A stretch of 16,169 bases of DNA. Origin: Thioalkalivibrio sp. Lineage in GTDB: Bacteria; Pseudomonadota; Gammaproteobacteria; Ectothiorhodospirales; Ectothiorhodospiraceae. The stretch lies in NCBI GenBank assembly GCA_003563455.1, contig PWRV01000150.1, forward strand, positions 1 to 16,169. Reading direction: 5' to 3'. The first letter of the stretch is position 1; every line of letters starts with the position of its first letter. The translations under genes were made by a program, and so were the position numbers. Of this stretch, positions 7,927 to 14,888 are shown in pieces. The notes below the pieces were generated by a model. It made no database searches, was not told the origin of the DNA, and saw only the letters and a list, made by a program, of their open reading frames with translations.

Positions 7927-7930
7927 TCCG

Positions 7931-8482
7931 ATGCGGTATCTGTTGGCGGGAGCGATCGTCTTGATGCTGCTGGCGCCATCGGCCACCATGGCGGCCGAGA
8001 TCCGGCAGGCTGATCACGTCTGGCAGGGTGACGATCGTCTGCTGGTGCGCATGTACCTGGACATGGGCCTGCCCGATGTGGTGCTCGATGCGCTCGCGAA
8101 TGGCGTGGGCGTGGATTTCGTCGCCGAGGCCCGGCTGGAGTACCGGCGGTGGCTGATCGGCGAGCAGATCGTGACGGCGCAAACCCGCTCGGTGCGTCTG
8201 GAGTACTACGAGCTGAGCCGGCACTACGTGGTCACGGATCACGACCGCGAGCAGACCGATCTTGCGCCGACCCTTGGTGACGCGCTGGAGCTTCTCGCCC
8301 GGCGCCTCGGGCGGATGGTGCTGGATGTGGATCGGAATTCGCTGCGACCGGAGCGCGACTACACGCTGGCGACGCGGATCCAGGTGGATCACGCGGCCCT
8401 GCCGTTGCCCCTGCAATGGGATGCGCGGCTGCGCAGCGCCTATGTGACACGACTGGGGTGGTATCGGTGGTCCTTGGACTGA
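7931..8482 (+). CDS. Exported DUF4390 family protein
   Basis: 183 residues from the ATG at 7931. A longer in-frame reading from 7790 would run through the end of rsmB and destroy the signal peptide, so it is rejected. The N-terminus MRYLLAGAIVLMLLAPSATM followed by AAEIRQ is a Sec signal peptide with probable cleavage after Ala21 or Ala22. The mature part matches DUF4390 by its pattern: a beta strand ending in VRMYLDMGLPDVVLDALANG, a run of Tyr-rich LEYYELSRHYVVTD, and a C-terminal strand ending YRWSLD. Function is unknown. The family is typically encoded directly before ntrY-ntrX, as here, and overlaps the ntrY start by 16 bases, so an accessory periplasmic role to the NtrY sensor is a reasonable inference but unproven. 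Confidence 0.85.
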   Translation: MRYLLAGAIVLMLLAPSATMAAEIRQADHVWQGDDRLLVRMYLDMGLPDVVLDALANGVGVDFVAEARLEYRRWLIGEQIVTAQTRSVRLEYYELSRHYVVTDHDREQTDLAPTLGDALELLARRLGRMVLDVDRNSLRPERDYTLATRIQVDHAALPLPLQWDARLRSAYVTRLGWYRWSLD

Positions 8483-10680
8483 GGCGTTTCCCCTGGGGCC
8501 TGCTGGGCATGGTCCTGCTGTTCCTGCTGCTGCTGGCCTCGCTGGTGCTGATGGGCGACGCCGCCCAGAATTCCGCTCGCTTCGAGCAGTTGTTCCTGTG
8601 GCTGCTGGCCTTTCACGGCCTGGTCCTGGTGGCGCTCGGGACCCTGATCATCTACCAGTTCTCGCGCCTGATCGTGCAGTACCGGGACGGCGTTCCCGGA
8701 AGCCGCCTGACGCTGCGCCTCGTGGCCGGTTTCATGCTTGTCGCGGTGCTGCCGGTCACGGTGGTCTACTACTTCTCGTTCAAGTTCCTGAACGAGGGGG
8801 TGGACTCGTGGTTCGACGTGCGGGTCGAGGGGGCGCTGGAGGACGCGCTGGAGCTGTCCCGCTCGTCGCTGGACCTGCGCGTGCGGCAGCTGGCGCAGGA
8901 GACGCAGGAGATCATGGGACAGCTGCAGGACGTGTCCGAGAGCCTGGTGCCGCTGGCCCTGAACGATGTCCGTGCCCAGATGGGCGCCCAGGAGCTGACC
9001 CTGGTCGGCGCGAACAACCGGATCATTGCCTCCAGTACCGACAGCCCGATCCGGCGGCTGCCTTCGCCGCCCGGCTCTGACGTGCTGTTGCGCATGAGCC
9101 CCGGACAGCCCTTTACACGGCTCGAACCGCAAGCGGACGGAAGCCTCGTGATCCGCGTGGTGGCGGCAACCGGTAACCGCCGGCCGGGTGCCGACAGTCG
9201 CATCCTGCAGGGCATTTATCCCGTCGATCCGCGCATGAGCGCACTGGCGGTGCGGGTGCAGGACGCCTTCGTCGATTACCGGGAGTTCGCCTATTTGCGC
9301 GGGCCGATCAAGCAGGGCTTCATCTTCACCATGTCCCTGGCGCTGGCGATCTCGCTGATGGCCGCGCTCTGGGCGGGGCTGCTCGTCGCCCGCCGACTGG
9401 TGCGGCCGGTGACGGATCTCGCCGAGGGCACCCGTCTGGTGGCCTCCGGCGACTACAGCACCCGGCTCGCGGTCAGCCGGGACGACGAGCTCGGTTTCCT
9501 GGTGCGTTCGTTCAACGCGATGACGCGCACGCTGAGCGAGGCGCGGCAGGAGGCGGAGCGCAATCGCCGGCTCCTCGATGCGGAGCGCGCCTACCTCGAA
9601 AGCGTGCTGCAGCACCTGCGCTCCGGGGTGCTTGCGCTCGACGGCAGCCTGCGCCTGCGCACCGCGAACGGGGCCGCCTGCCAGATCCTCGAGTGCGACC
9701 TGTGGGCCGGCCACAACCGTTTCCTCTCCGAGTACGACGGCGAGTGCCCGCTGGTATCGCAGTTCTTCGATGCGATCAGTGACGCGCTGACCCGCCGCGA
9801 GCAGGAGTGGTCGCGCGAGGTCGTGGTGTTCACGCGCACCGGGCGCAAGGTGCTGATGACCCGGGCCGTGTGGCTGCCGAACCTCGGCAACAACCGTGGC
9901 CTGCACGCAATCGTCTTCGACGACATGACCGAATTCCTGCGCGCCCAGCGCGATGCCGCCTGGGGCGAGGTGGCCCGGCGGCTCGCACACGAGATCAAGA
10001 ACCCGCTGACGCCGATCCAGCTCTCCGCCGAGCGGCTCTCCCGGCGGCTGGGCAAGACCCTCCACGGTTCCGACCGAGAGGTCCTGGACCGGGCGACCCA
10101 GACCATCATCCAGCAGGTGGAGGCGATGAAGACCCTGGTCAACGCCTTCCGCGACTATGCCCAGGCACCGCGGCTTGCCCTGGTGCCACTGGATCTGAAC
10201 GCGCTGTTGCGCGACGTCTGCGAGCTCTACGGGGGTGTGGAACATGCCCGGATCGTGCTCGATCTGGAACCGGGGCTGCCGGCCATCCGGGCGGACGCCG
10301 GTCGTCTCCGGCAGTTGCTGCATAACCTGATCAAGAATGCGATGGAGGCCGTTGCCCAGCAGCCTGCGGGCGAGGTCCGGGTGGCGACGCGCGCCCTCGA
10401 CGACGGCAACGGCCGGCGGGTTGAACTGCGGGTTGCGGACAACGGGCCCGGCATCCGCCCGGAGTTCCTGGAGCGCATTTTCGAGCCCTATACCACGGAC
10501 AAGCCGCGGGGTACCGGACTGGGTCTGGCGGTGGCGCAGAAGATCGTCGAAGAGCACGGGGGCATCATTGAATGCCATAATCAGCCCTCGGGGGAGGCTT
10601 CCGGGGGCGCCGTGTTCGTGATCCGGATTCCGGTCGACCATGGCGGTGACACTGGCGACGTCGGAGACGAACGGCAATGA
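8467..10680 (+). CDS. ntrY: Sensor histidine kinase NtrY
   Basis: Membrane kinase that phosphorylates NtrX. 737 residues from a GTG at 8467, preceded by GGGG at 8455-8458; GTG at 8458 and ATG at 8416 are possible, but the latter lies deep inside DUF4390 and adds non-membrane residues. Order: three N-terminal membrane helices (about 10-30, 43-63, 80-100), a periplasmic region (about 101-282), a fourth helix (about 283-306), HAMP, a PAS-like region (about 370-480), then the HisKA H-box ARRLAHEIKNPLTPIQ with phospho-acceptor His508. The ATPase motifs are N-box LLHNLIKNAMEA (617-628), G1 VADNGPGI (656-663), F-box IFEPYTT and G2 RGTGLGLAVAQ. This layout is that of NtrY rather than the soluble NtrB. 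NtrY signals are reported as redox/oxygen or nitrogen-related in other bacteria; the signal here is unknown. The stop overlaps ntrX by ATGA. Confidence 0.95.
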   Translation: MVLGLRRFPWGLLGMVLLFLLLLASLVLMGDAAQNSARFEQLFLWLLAFHGLVLVALGTLIIYQFSRLIVQYRDGVPGSRLTLRLVAGFMLVAVLPVTVVYYFSFKFLNEGVDSWFDVRVEGALEDALELSRSSLDLRVRQLAQETQEIMGQLQDVSESLVPLALNDVRAQMGAQELTLVGANNRIIASSTDSPIRRLPSPPGSDVLLRMSPGQPFTRLEPQADGSLVIRVVAATGNRRPGADSRILQGIYPVDPRMSALAVRVQDAFVDYREFAYLRGPIKQGFIFTMSLALAISLMAALWAGLLVARRLVRPVTDLAEGTRLVASGDYSTRLAVSRDDELGFLVRSFNAMTRTLSEARQEAERNRRLLDAERAYLESVLQHLRSGVLALDGSLRLRTANGAACQILECDLWAGHNRFLSEYDGECPLVSQFFDAISDALTRREQEWSREVVVFTRTGRKVLMTRAVWLPNLGNNRGLHAIVFDDMTEFLRAQRDAAWGEVARRLAHEIKNPLTPIQLSAERLSRRLGKTLHGSDREVLDRATQTIIQQVEAMKTLVNAFRDYAQAPRLALVPLDLNALLRDVCELYGGVEHARIVLDLEPGLPAIRADAGRLRQLLHNLIKNAMEAVAQQPAGEVRVATRALDDGNGRRVELRVADNGPGIRPEFLERIFEPYTTDKPRGTGLGLAVAQKIVEEHGGIIECHNQPSGEASGGAVFVIRIPVDHGGDTGDVGDERQ

Positions 10681-12053
10681 GCGTAGCGTACGTACTGGTG
10701 GTGGACGACGAGCCGGACATCCGCATGCTGCTGCGCGATGTGCTGGAGGACGAGGGCTACGAGGTGGCGCTCGCCGGTTCGGTTGCGGAGGCGAAGACGG
10801 CCCGGCGGGCCCGGCGTCCCGACCTGGTCCTGCTGGATGTCTGGATGCCGGACGGCGACGGGATCAGCCTGCTGAAGGAATGGAGCGACGAGGACGGTCT
10901 GCCCTTCCCGGTAGTGATGATTTCCGGGCACGGCAACGTGGAGACCGCGGTCGACGCGACCCGGCTCGGTGCCTACGATTTCATCGAAAAGCCCCTCTCC
11001 ATCGACAAGCTGACGATCACGCTGAGCAATGCGCTCGAGTCGGACCGGCTGCAGCGCGAGAACCAGGGGCTGCGCCGCTTTGGCGCCGCGATCGCCGAGC
11101 CGGTCGGCGACAGTGCCGTGATGAACAATCTGCGCGACCAGGTGCAGCGCATGGCGCAGCACGACACCTGGGTCCTGATCTCCGGCGAGGCCGGCGTGGG
11201 CAAGCACACCTTCGCGCGCTATCTGCACGGGCGCAGTGCCCGTCGCGACAATCCGTTCATCGTGGTCGCGGTCGGCTCGCTGTCCGGTGAGGAATCCGTG
11301 GCCGAGCTTTTCGGCACCGAACAGGGAGAACGTGTACGTTTCGGGCTGCTGGAGCAGGCCGCCGGGGGAGTGCTATTCCTGGACGAGGTGGCGGAGATGG
11401 ATCCGCAGACGCAGGGCCGGCTCTTGCACGCGCTGGACACGCAGCGCATCACCCGGATCGGCGGCACCCAGGCGATCACCGTCAACGTCCGGGTGGTGGC
11501 GGCGACCCGGACCGACCTTGGTGAAGCCGTCGCGCAGGGCCGGTTCCGGGAGGATCTGTACTACCGCCTGAACGTGCTGCCCCTGAAGATTCCGCCGCTG
11601 CGCGAACACCCCGAGGACATCCCTGCACTGCTCAACTACCACATGATCCAGTTGCATCAGCAGGAGGGGCTGCCGGTGCGCACCTTCCAGCCGGGAGCCC
11701 TGGAACAGTTGCGTCGTTATCACTGGCCGGGCAACGTCCGCGAACTGCGCAACTTCGTGCAGCGGCTGATGATCCTCGGCTCCGGTGACGAGGTGAGCCG
11801 CGAGGAGGTGGAGCGCACGCTGTCCGGTCAGACGCTGCAGGAGACCGAACTGGACGCGGCCGGGTTGTTCCCCGATCTACCGCTGCGCGAGGCCCGGGAG
11901 CAGTTCGAGCGCCAGTACCTGATCCACCAGCTCGAGCGCAGCGAGGGCAACATGACCCGCCTGGCGGAGCGCGTCGGGCTGGAGCGAACCCACCTCTACC
12001 GCAAGTTCAAGACCCTGGGCATCGATCCCAAGAAGCTCAAGGCCGAGGGCTGA
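10677..12053 (+). CDS. ntrX: Response regulator NtrX (NtrC-family architecture)
   Basis: 458 residues. The receiver domain (about 4-120) has acidic pair Asp10/Asp11, phosphorylation site Asp54 in LVLLDVWMPDGDG, switch Ser83 (MISGHG) and Lys105 (DFIEKP). The AAA+ domain (about 143-370) has Walker A GEAGVGKH (170-177), Walker B GVLFLDEV (231-238) and arginine-rich FREDLYYRLNVLPLKIPPLR. The C-terminal Fis-type helix-turn-helix spans about 418-455 (NMTRLAERVGLERTHLYRKF). The sigma-54-contacting GAFTGA loop is missing: the ELFG block continues as ELFGTEQGERVRFGLLEQAA. This loss is typical of NtrX and suggests it regulates without activating sigma-54 RNA polymerase. GGAG at 10663-10666 precedes the ATG, which overlaps the ntrY stop. 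Kinase-regulator pairing with NtrY is expected. Confidence 0.95.
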   Translation: MSVAYVLVVDDEPDIRMLLRDVLEDEGYEVALAGSVAEAKTARRARRPDLVLLDVWMPDGDGISLLKEWSDEDGLPFPVVMISGHGNVETAVDATRLGAYDFIEKPLSIDKLTITLSNALESDRLQRENQGLRRFGAAIAEPVGDSAVMNNLRDQVQRMAQHDTWVLISGEAGVGKHTFARYLHGRSARRDNPFIVVAVGSLSGEESVAELFGTEQGERVRFGLLEQAAGGVLFLDEVAEMDPQTQGRLLHALDTQRITRIGGTQAITVNVRVVAATRTDLGEAVAQGRFREDLYYRLNVLPLKIPPLREHPEDIPALLNYHMIQLHQQEGLPVRTFQPGALEQLRRYHWPGNVRELRNFVQRLMILGSGDEVSREEVERTLSGQTLQETELDAAGLFPDLPLREAREQFERQYLIHQLERSEGNMTRLAERVGLERTHLYRKFKTLGIDPKKLKAEG

Positions 12054-12067
12054 GCGCGGAGTTCCGG

Positions 12068-13450
12068 TTGAAGCGCATCGTCATCGTCGGTGCCGGACAG
12101 GTGGGGCAGTCCCTTGCCGAGGCCCTCAGCGGGGACGGCCAGAACGTGACGGTGATCGACACCCGCGCCGATCGCCTCGAGGCCATCGCCAGCCACCTCG
12201 ACATCCGGACGATCAACGGATTCGGCTGCCATCCGGGCGTGCTCGAATCCGCGGGCGCGCGGGAGGCCGAGATGCTCATCGCGGTCACCGACTCCGACGA
12301 GGTGAACATGCTCGCCTGTCAGGTCGGTTCCACGCTGTTCGGGATCGGCACCAAGATCGCGCGGGTGCGCGAGCGCAGCTATCACGACAATGCGGGACTT
12401 TTCGCGCCGGACGCGGTACCGGTGGACATGCTGATCTCCCCGGAAGCGATCGTGACCAGCCAGATTCAGCGCCTGGTGGAACATCCCGGTGTGCTGCAGG
12501 TGCTGGACTTCGCCGACGGACTCGTTTCGCTGGTCGGGGTCAAGGCCTATTACGGGGGGCCGCTCGTCGGCCACGAACTGCGCAAGATCAGCACCGACAT
12601 GCCGGGCATCCACACCCGCGTCGCCGCGATCTTCCGGCGCGACCGCCCCATCGAACCCGATGGGGACACCGTCGTGCAGGCCGAGGACGAGGTCTTCTTC
12701 GTGGCTGCGAAGAAGAACATCCGGGCGGTGACCTCGGAACTGCGCAAGCTGGACAAGCCGTACCGGCGGATCCTGGTGGGCGGGGGCGGTAACATCGGCC
12801 ACCGGCTGGCGGAGGCGCTCGCCGATCGTTACGAGGTCCGGCTGATCGAGCGTGATCCGCGGCGCGCCGAATATCTGGCCGCGGAACTGCCATCCGTCAC
12901 CGAAGTGCTGAACGGGGACAGCGCCGACGACCGCTTCCTGGAAAGCTGCGGAATCGGCGAGATGGACGTGTTCTGCGCGGTGACCAACGACGACCAGGCC
13001 AATATCTTTTCCGGCATGCTGGCCAAGCGGCACGGCGTGCGCAAGGTGATGGCGCTGATCAACCGTCCCGGATACGTCGACCTGATGGACGGCGGCCCGA
13101 TCGACGTGGCGCTCTCGCCCCAGCAGGAGACCATTGGCGTGCTGCTGGCCCGGGTGCGCGAGGAGGGCACGGCCACCGTGCACAGCCTGCGGCGGGGCGC
13201 GGCCGAGGCCATCGAGACCATCGTCAGTGGTGACTGGCGCACGTCACGCGTGGTTGACCGCCGCATCGACGAACTGCGGTTGCCCCGGGGTGCCAGCATT
13301 GGCGCGATCGTGCGCAATCGCGAGGTGATCGTGCCCCACCACGACACGGTGATCCACGCCGATGACCACGTGATCCTCTTCCTCACCGACCGCAATCGGC
13401 TGAAGGCCGTGCAACGCCTGTTTCGGCCGACATCGCGGTTTTTCCGGTGA
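12068..13450 (+). CDS. trkA: Trk potassium uptake regulatory protein TrkA
   Basis: Peripheral NAD(H)-binding regulator of the TrkH/TrkG K+ channel at the inner membrane. 460 residues (E. coli 458), a tandem of two RCK units. First Rossmann site IVIVGAGQVGQSLAEAL with GxGxxG at 8-13 and a following acidic VIDTRADR; second RRILVGGGGNIGHRLAEAL with glycines at 238-241 and 244. Each is followed by an RCK_C domain, the second ending DDHVILFLTDRNRL. The start codon is TTG (12068-12070), supported by GGAG at 12058-12061 (6-base spacing) and by alignment of the N-terminus with the family. It begins 14 bases after the ntrX stop, so it is probably co-transcribed with ntrYX. TrkH/TrkG is not in the window. 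Confidence 0.97.
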   Translation: MKRIVIVGAGQVGQSLAEALSGDGQNVTVIDTRADRLEAIASHLDIRTINGFGCHPGVLESAGAREAEMLIAVTDSDEVNMLACQVGSTLFGIGTKIARVRERSYHDNAGLFAPDAVPVDMLISPEAIVTSQIQRLVEHPGVLQVLDFADGLVSLVGVKAYYGGPLVGHELRKISTDMPGIHTRVAAIFRRDRPIEPDGDTVVQAEDEVFFVAAKKNIRAVTSELRKLDKPYRRILVGGGGNIGHRLAEALADRYEVRLIERDPRRAEYLAAELPSVTEVLNGDSADDRFLESCGIGEMDVFCAVTNDDQANIFSGMLAKRHGVRKVMALINRPGYVDLMDGGPIDVALSPQQETIGVLLARVREEGTATVHSLRRGAAEAIETIVSGDWRTSRVVDRRIDELRLPRGASIGAIVRNREVIVPHHDTVIHADDHVILFLTDRNRLKAVQRLFRPTSRFFR

Positions 13451-13518
13451 TGCGCGCGCGGGTAAGCCACCCGGGGTTGTGCTAATCTCCCGCCCCGAAC
13501 GAAGCCGGAGGAGCCATA
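13451..13518 (+). promoter_or_regulatory. trkA-TPR spacer with possible promoter and strong ribosome-binding site
   Basis: A 68-base gap, the first real break in the rightward gene run. GCTAAT at 13481-13486 preceded by TGT resembles a -10 element, and the sequence leads into a strong Shine-Dalgarno GGAGGAG (13507-13513) five bases before the ATG. No good -35 is visible. A 5-base inverted repeat CGGGT/ACCCG (13459-13463 / 13469-13473) has no T-run, so it is not called a terminator. The TPR-acyltransferase pair may be transcribed separately, but this is weak. Confidence 0.35.
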
Positions 13519-13860
13519 ATGGCCGACATGATCCCCCGTTTCGAGGCCATGCTCGAGGCCGGTCAGGATTCGCCGATGCTGCGCCTCTCGCTGGCGAACG
13601 CACTGGTTGCGGCGGGCCGGGTCGGCGACGCGATCCCGCACCTCGAACGTGCGCTGGAGCAGGATGAAGGCTATTCGGCGGCCTGGAAGCTGCTCGGGCG
13701 GAGCCTGCTCGATGCCGGCGAGCCGGTCCGGGCACTGGAAGCGTGCGAGCGCGGCGCCGCCGTGGCTCGTGACAAGGGTGATCTCCAGGCGGCGAAGGAG
13801 ATGGAGGTCTTCGCCCGTCGGGCGCGCAAGCAGATCGACCCCCCTGCCGGCGGGCAATGA
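13519..13860 (+). CDS. Small tetratricopeptide-repeat protein
   Basis: 113 residues with no signal peptide or membrane helix, so cytoplasmic or membrane-associated through a partner. TPR-like helix pairs are visible: about 18-49 (LRLSLANALVAAGRVGDAIP followed by HLERALEQD) and about 52-84 (YSAAWKLLGRSLLDAGEPVR followed by ALEACERGA), each with the small/large residue pattern and the A..L.. G...A signature, then a charged C-terminal helix (88-106). TPRs mediate protein-protein contacts; no enzymatic residues are evident. It has the strongest ribosome-binding site in the window, and its stop overlaps the next gene by ATGA (13857-13860), so it is translationally coupled to the acyltransferase. 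Partnership with that enzyme is inferred from the coupling only. Confidence 0.85.
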   Translation: MADMIPRFEAMLEAGQDSPMLRLSLANALVAAGRVGDAIPHLERALEQDEGYSAAWKLLGRSLLDAGEPVRALEACERGAAVARDKGDLQAAKEMEVFARRARKQIDPPAGGQ

Positions 13861-14855
13861 GCGCCAGGGCCGGCGACGCGCCCGCCGGGGCGGATGCCTA
13901 CCGTCCCGAACTGACCTGGCGCCACGCGTCGCCGCGGCACTGGGGTACGTGGCTCGGCCTCGGTCTGCTGTGGCTGCTGCACCGGCTGCCGAGATTGCTG
14001 CTTCGCGGGATGGTGCCAGGGCTCGCCTGGGCGCTGCGCGCCGGATCCCCGAAGCGCCGGCACATCGCGCGGGTGAACCTGTCGTGGTGTTTCCCGGATC
14101 TGACACCGGAACAGCGGGAACGCCTGCTGCGCGAGCACTACCGCTATGCGGCGCAGAGCATGCTCGATTACGGGATGCTCTGGTTCGGGTCCCCGGAGAT
14201 ACACGCGGCCCGTATTCGCATCGTCGGCGAGGAACACTATCAGCGGCTGCATGCCCGGGAAGTCCCGGTGATCGTACTCGCGCCGCACTCGGTGGCGCTG
14301 GATCACGGCGGGCTGCGCATGAGCCAGTCCTACGACGGGGTCTCCTTCGCGAAGCCGATGCGGAACCCGGTGGTGGAGTGGGTGAACCACCGGTCACGGA
14401 CTCGTTACTCCGGCGACATCTTCACCCGGGAACAGGGGCTGCGACCGGCGATCCGCCAGATCCGCAGGGGGCGGTTCTTCTATTACCTGCCGGACGAGGA
14501 CCTGGGCGCCGAGGGGGCGGTCTTCGCGGATTTCTTCGGCGTGCGCAAGGCGACGCTGACCGCGCTGGGCCGTCTCGCACGCCTGACCGGCGCCGCGGTA
14601 CTGCCGAGTTTCACGAGTTACGACGCAGCGGGGGATCAGTATGTGCTGAAGCTGTGGCCGCCGCTGGAGGATTTTCCGAGCGGCGACGACAGCGCCGACG
14701 CGCGGGCGATGAATGCGGCGGTCGAGCGCGCGATCCGCGAGACGCCGGCGCAGTATCTCTGGACCATGCGCCTGCTGCGTACCCGCCCCGACGGCCAGCC
14801 GAATCCGTATCGCGATCCGCCCGATGCCGGTGCGGCCGGTAATCGGTCAAGGTAG
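13857..14855 (+). CDS. Lipid A biosynthesis late acyltransferase, LpxL/LpxM family
   Basis: Adds a secondary acyl chain to the Kdo2-lipid A precursor at the inner membrane, by family knowledge. 332 residues. A hydrophobic N-terminal anchor lies at about 31-50 (TWLGLGLLWLLHRLPRLLL). The family start block SPKRRHIARVNLSWCFPDLT is at 64-83, with the catalytic HX4D motif HSVALDHG (His144, Asp149). RRGRFFYYLPDEDLG corresponds to the conserved (F/Y)x(L/P)DqD-type block, followed by FFGVRKATLTALGRLARLTG and a C-terminal ETPAQYLWTMRLLRTRPDG. These last blocks are diagnostic for LpxL/HtrB-like enzymes. I cannot tell LpxL from LpxM or LpxP by sequence alone, so no symbol is given. It is coupled to the TPR gene by ATGA and ends in TAG at 14853-14855. 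Other genes of lipid A synthesis are not in the window. Confidence 0.93.
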   Translation: MSARAGDAPAGADAYRPELTWRHASPRHWGTWLGLGLLWLLHRLPRLLLRGMVPGLAWALRAGSPKRRHIARVNLSWCFPDLTPEQRERLLREHYRYAAQSMLDYGMLWFGSPEIHAARIRIVGEEHYQRLHAREVPVIVLAPHSVALDHGGLRMSQSYDGVSFAKPMRNPVVEWVNHRSRTRYSGDIFTREQGLRPAIRQIRRGRFFYYLPDEDLGAEGAVFADFFGVRKATLTALGRLARLTGAAVLPSFTSYDAAGDQYVLKLWPPLEDFPSGDDSADARAMNAAVERAIRETPAQYLWTMRLLRTRPDGQPNPYRDPPDAGAAGNRSR

Positions 14856-14876
14856 AACCTGTAACAAACGGCCGAT

Positions 14877-14882
14877 TAGTAT
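14877..14882 (+). promoter_or_regulatory. -10-like hexamer just before the CHAD start
   Basis: TAGTAT matches the -10 consensus at four of six positions and ends 6 bases before the CHAD ATG, in the only AT-rich patch nearby. If used, transcription would begin at or next to the start codon and give a leaderless message, which would explain the absence of a Shine-Dalgarno. No -35 is seen. Confidence 0.2.
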
Positions 14883-14888
14883 GCGCCG

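Noticed and set aside
7790..7930. Longer N-terminus for the DUF4390 protein
   Set aside because: The extension lies wholly inside the conserved RsmB C-terminus and would bury the signal peptide; the ATG at 7931 restores it.
8440..10677. 745-codon minus-strand reading frame exactly opposite ntrY
   Set aside because: It is a mirror of ntrY codon bias in GC-rich DNA: rich in His, Gln, Arg and Gly, with no domain or membrane pattern, while the plus strand encodes a complete histidine kinase.
11996..13183. 395-codon minus-strand reading frame opposite trkA
   Set aside because: It covers the TrkA gene, has His/Asp/Gly-rich low-information sequence and no neighbours on its strand.
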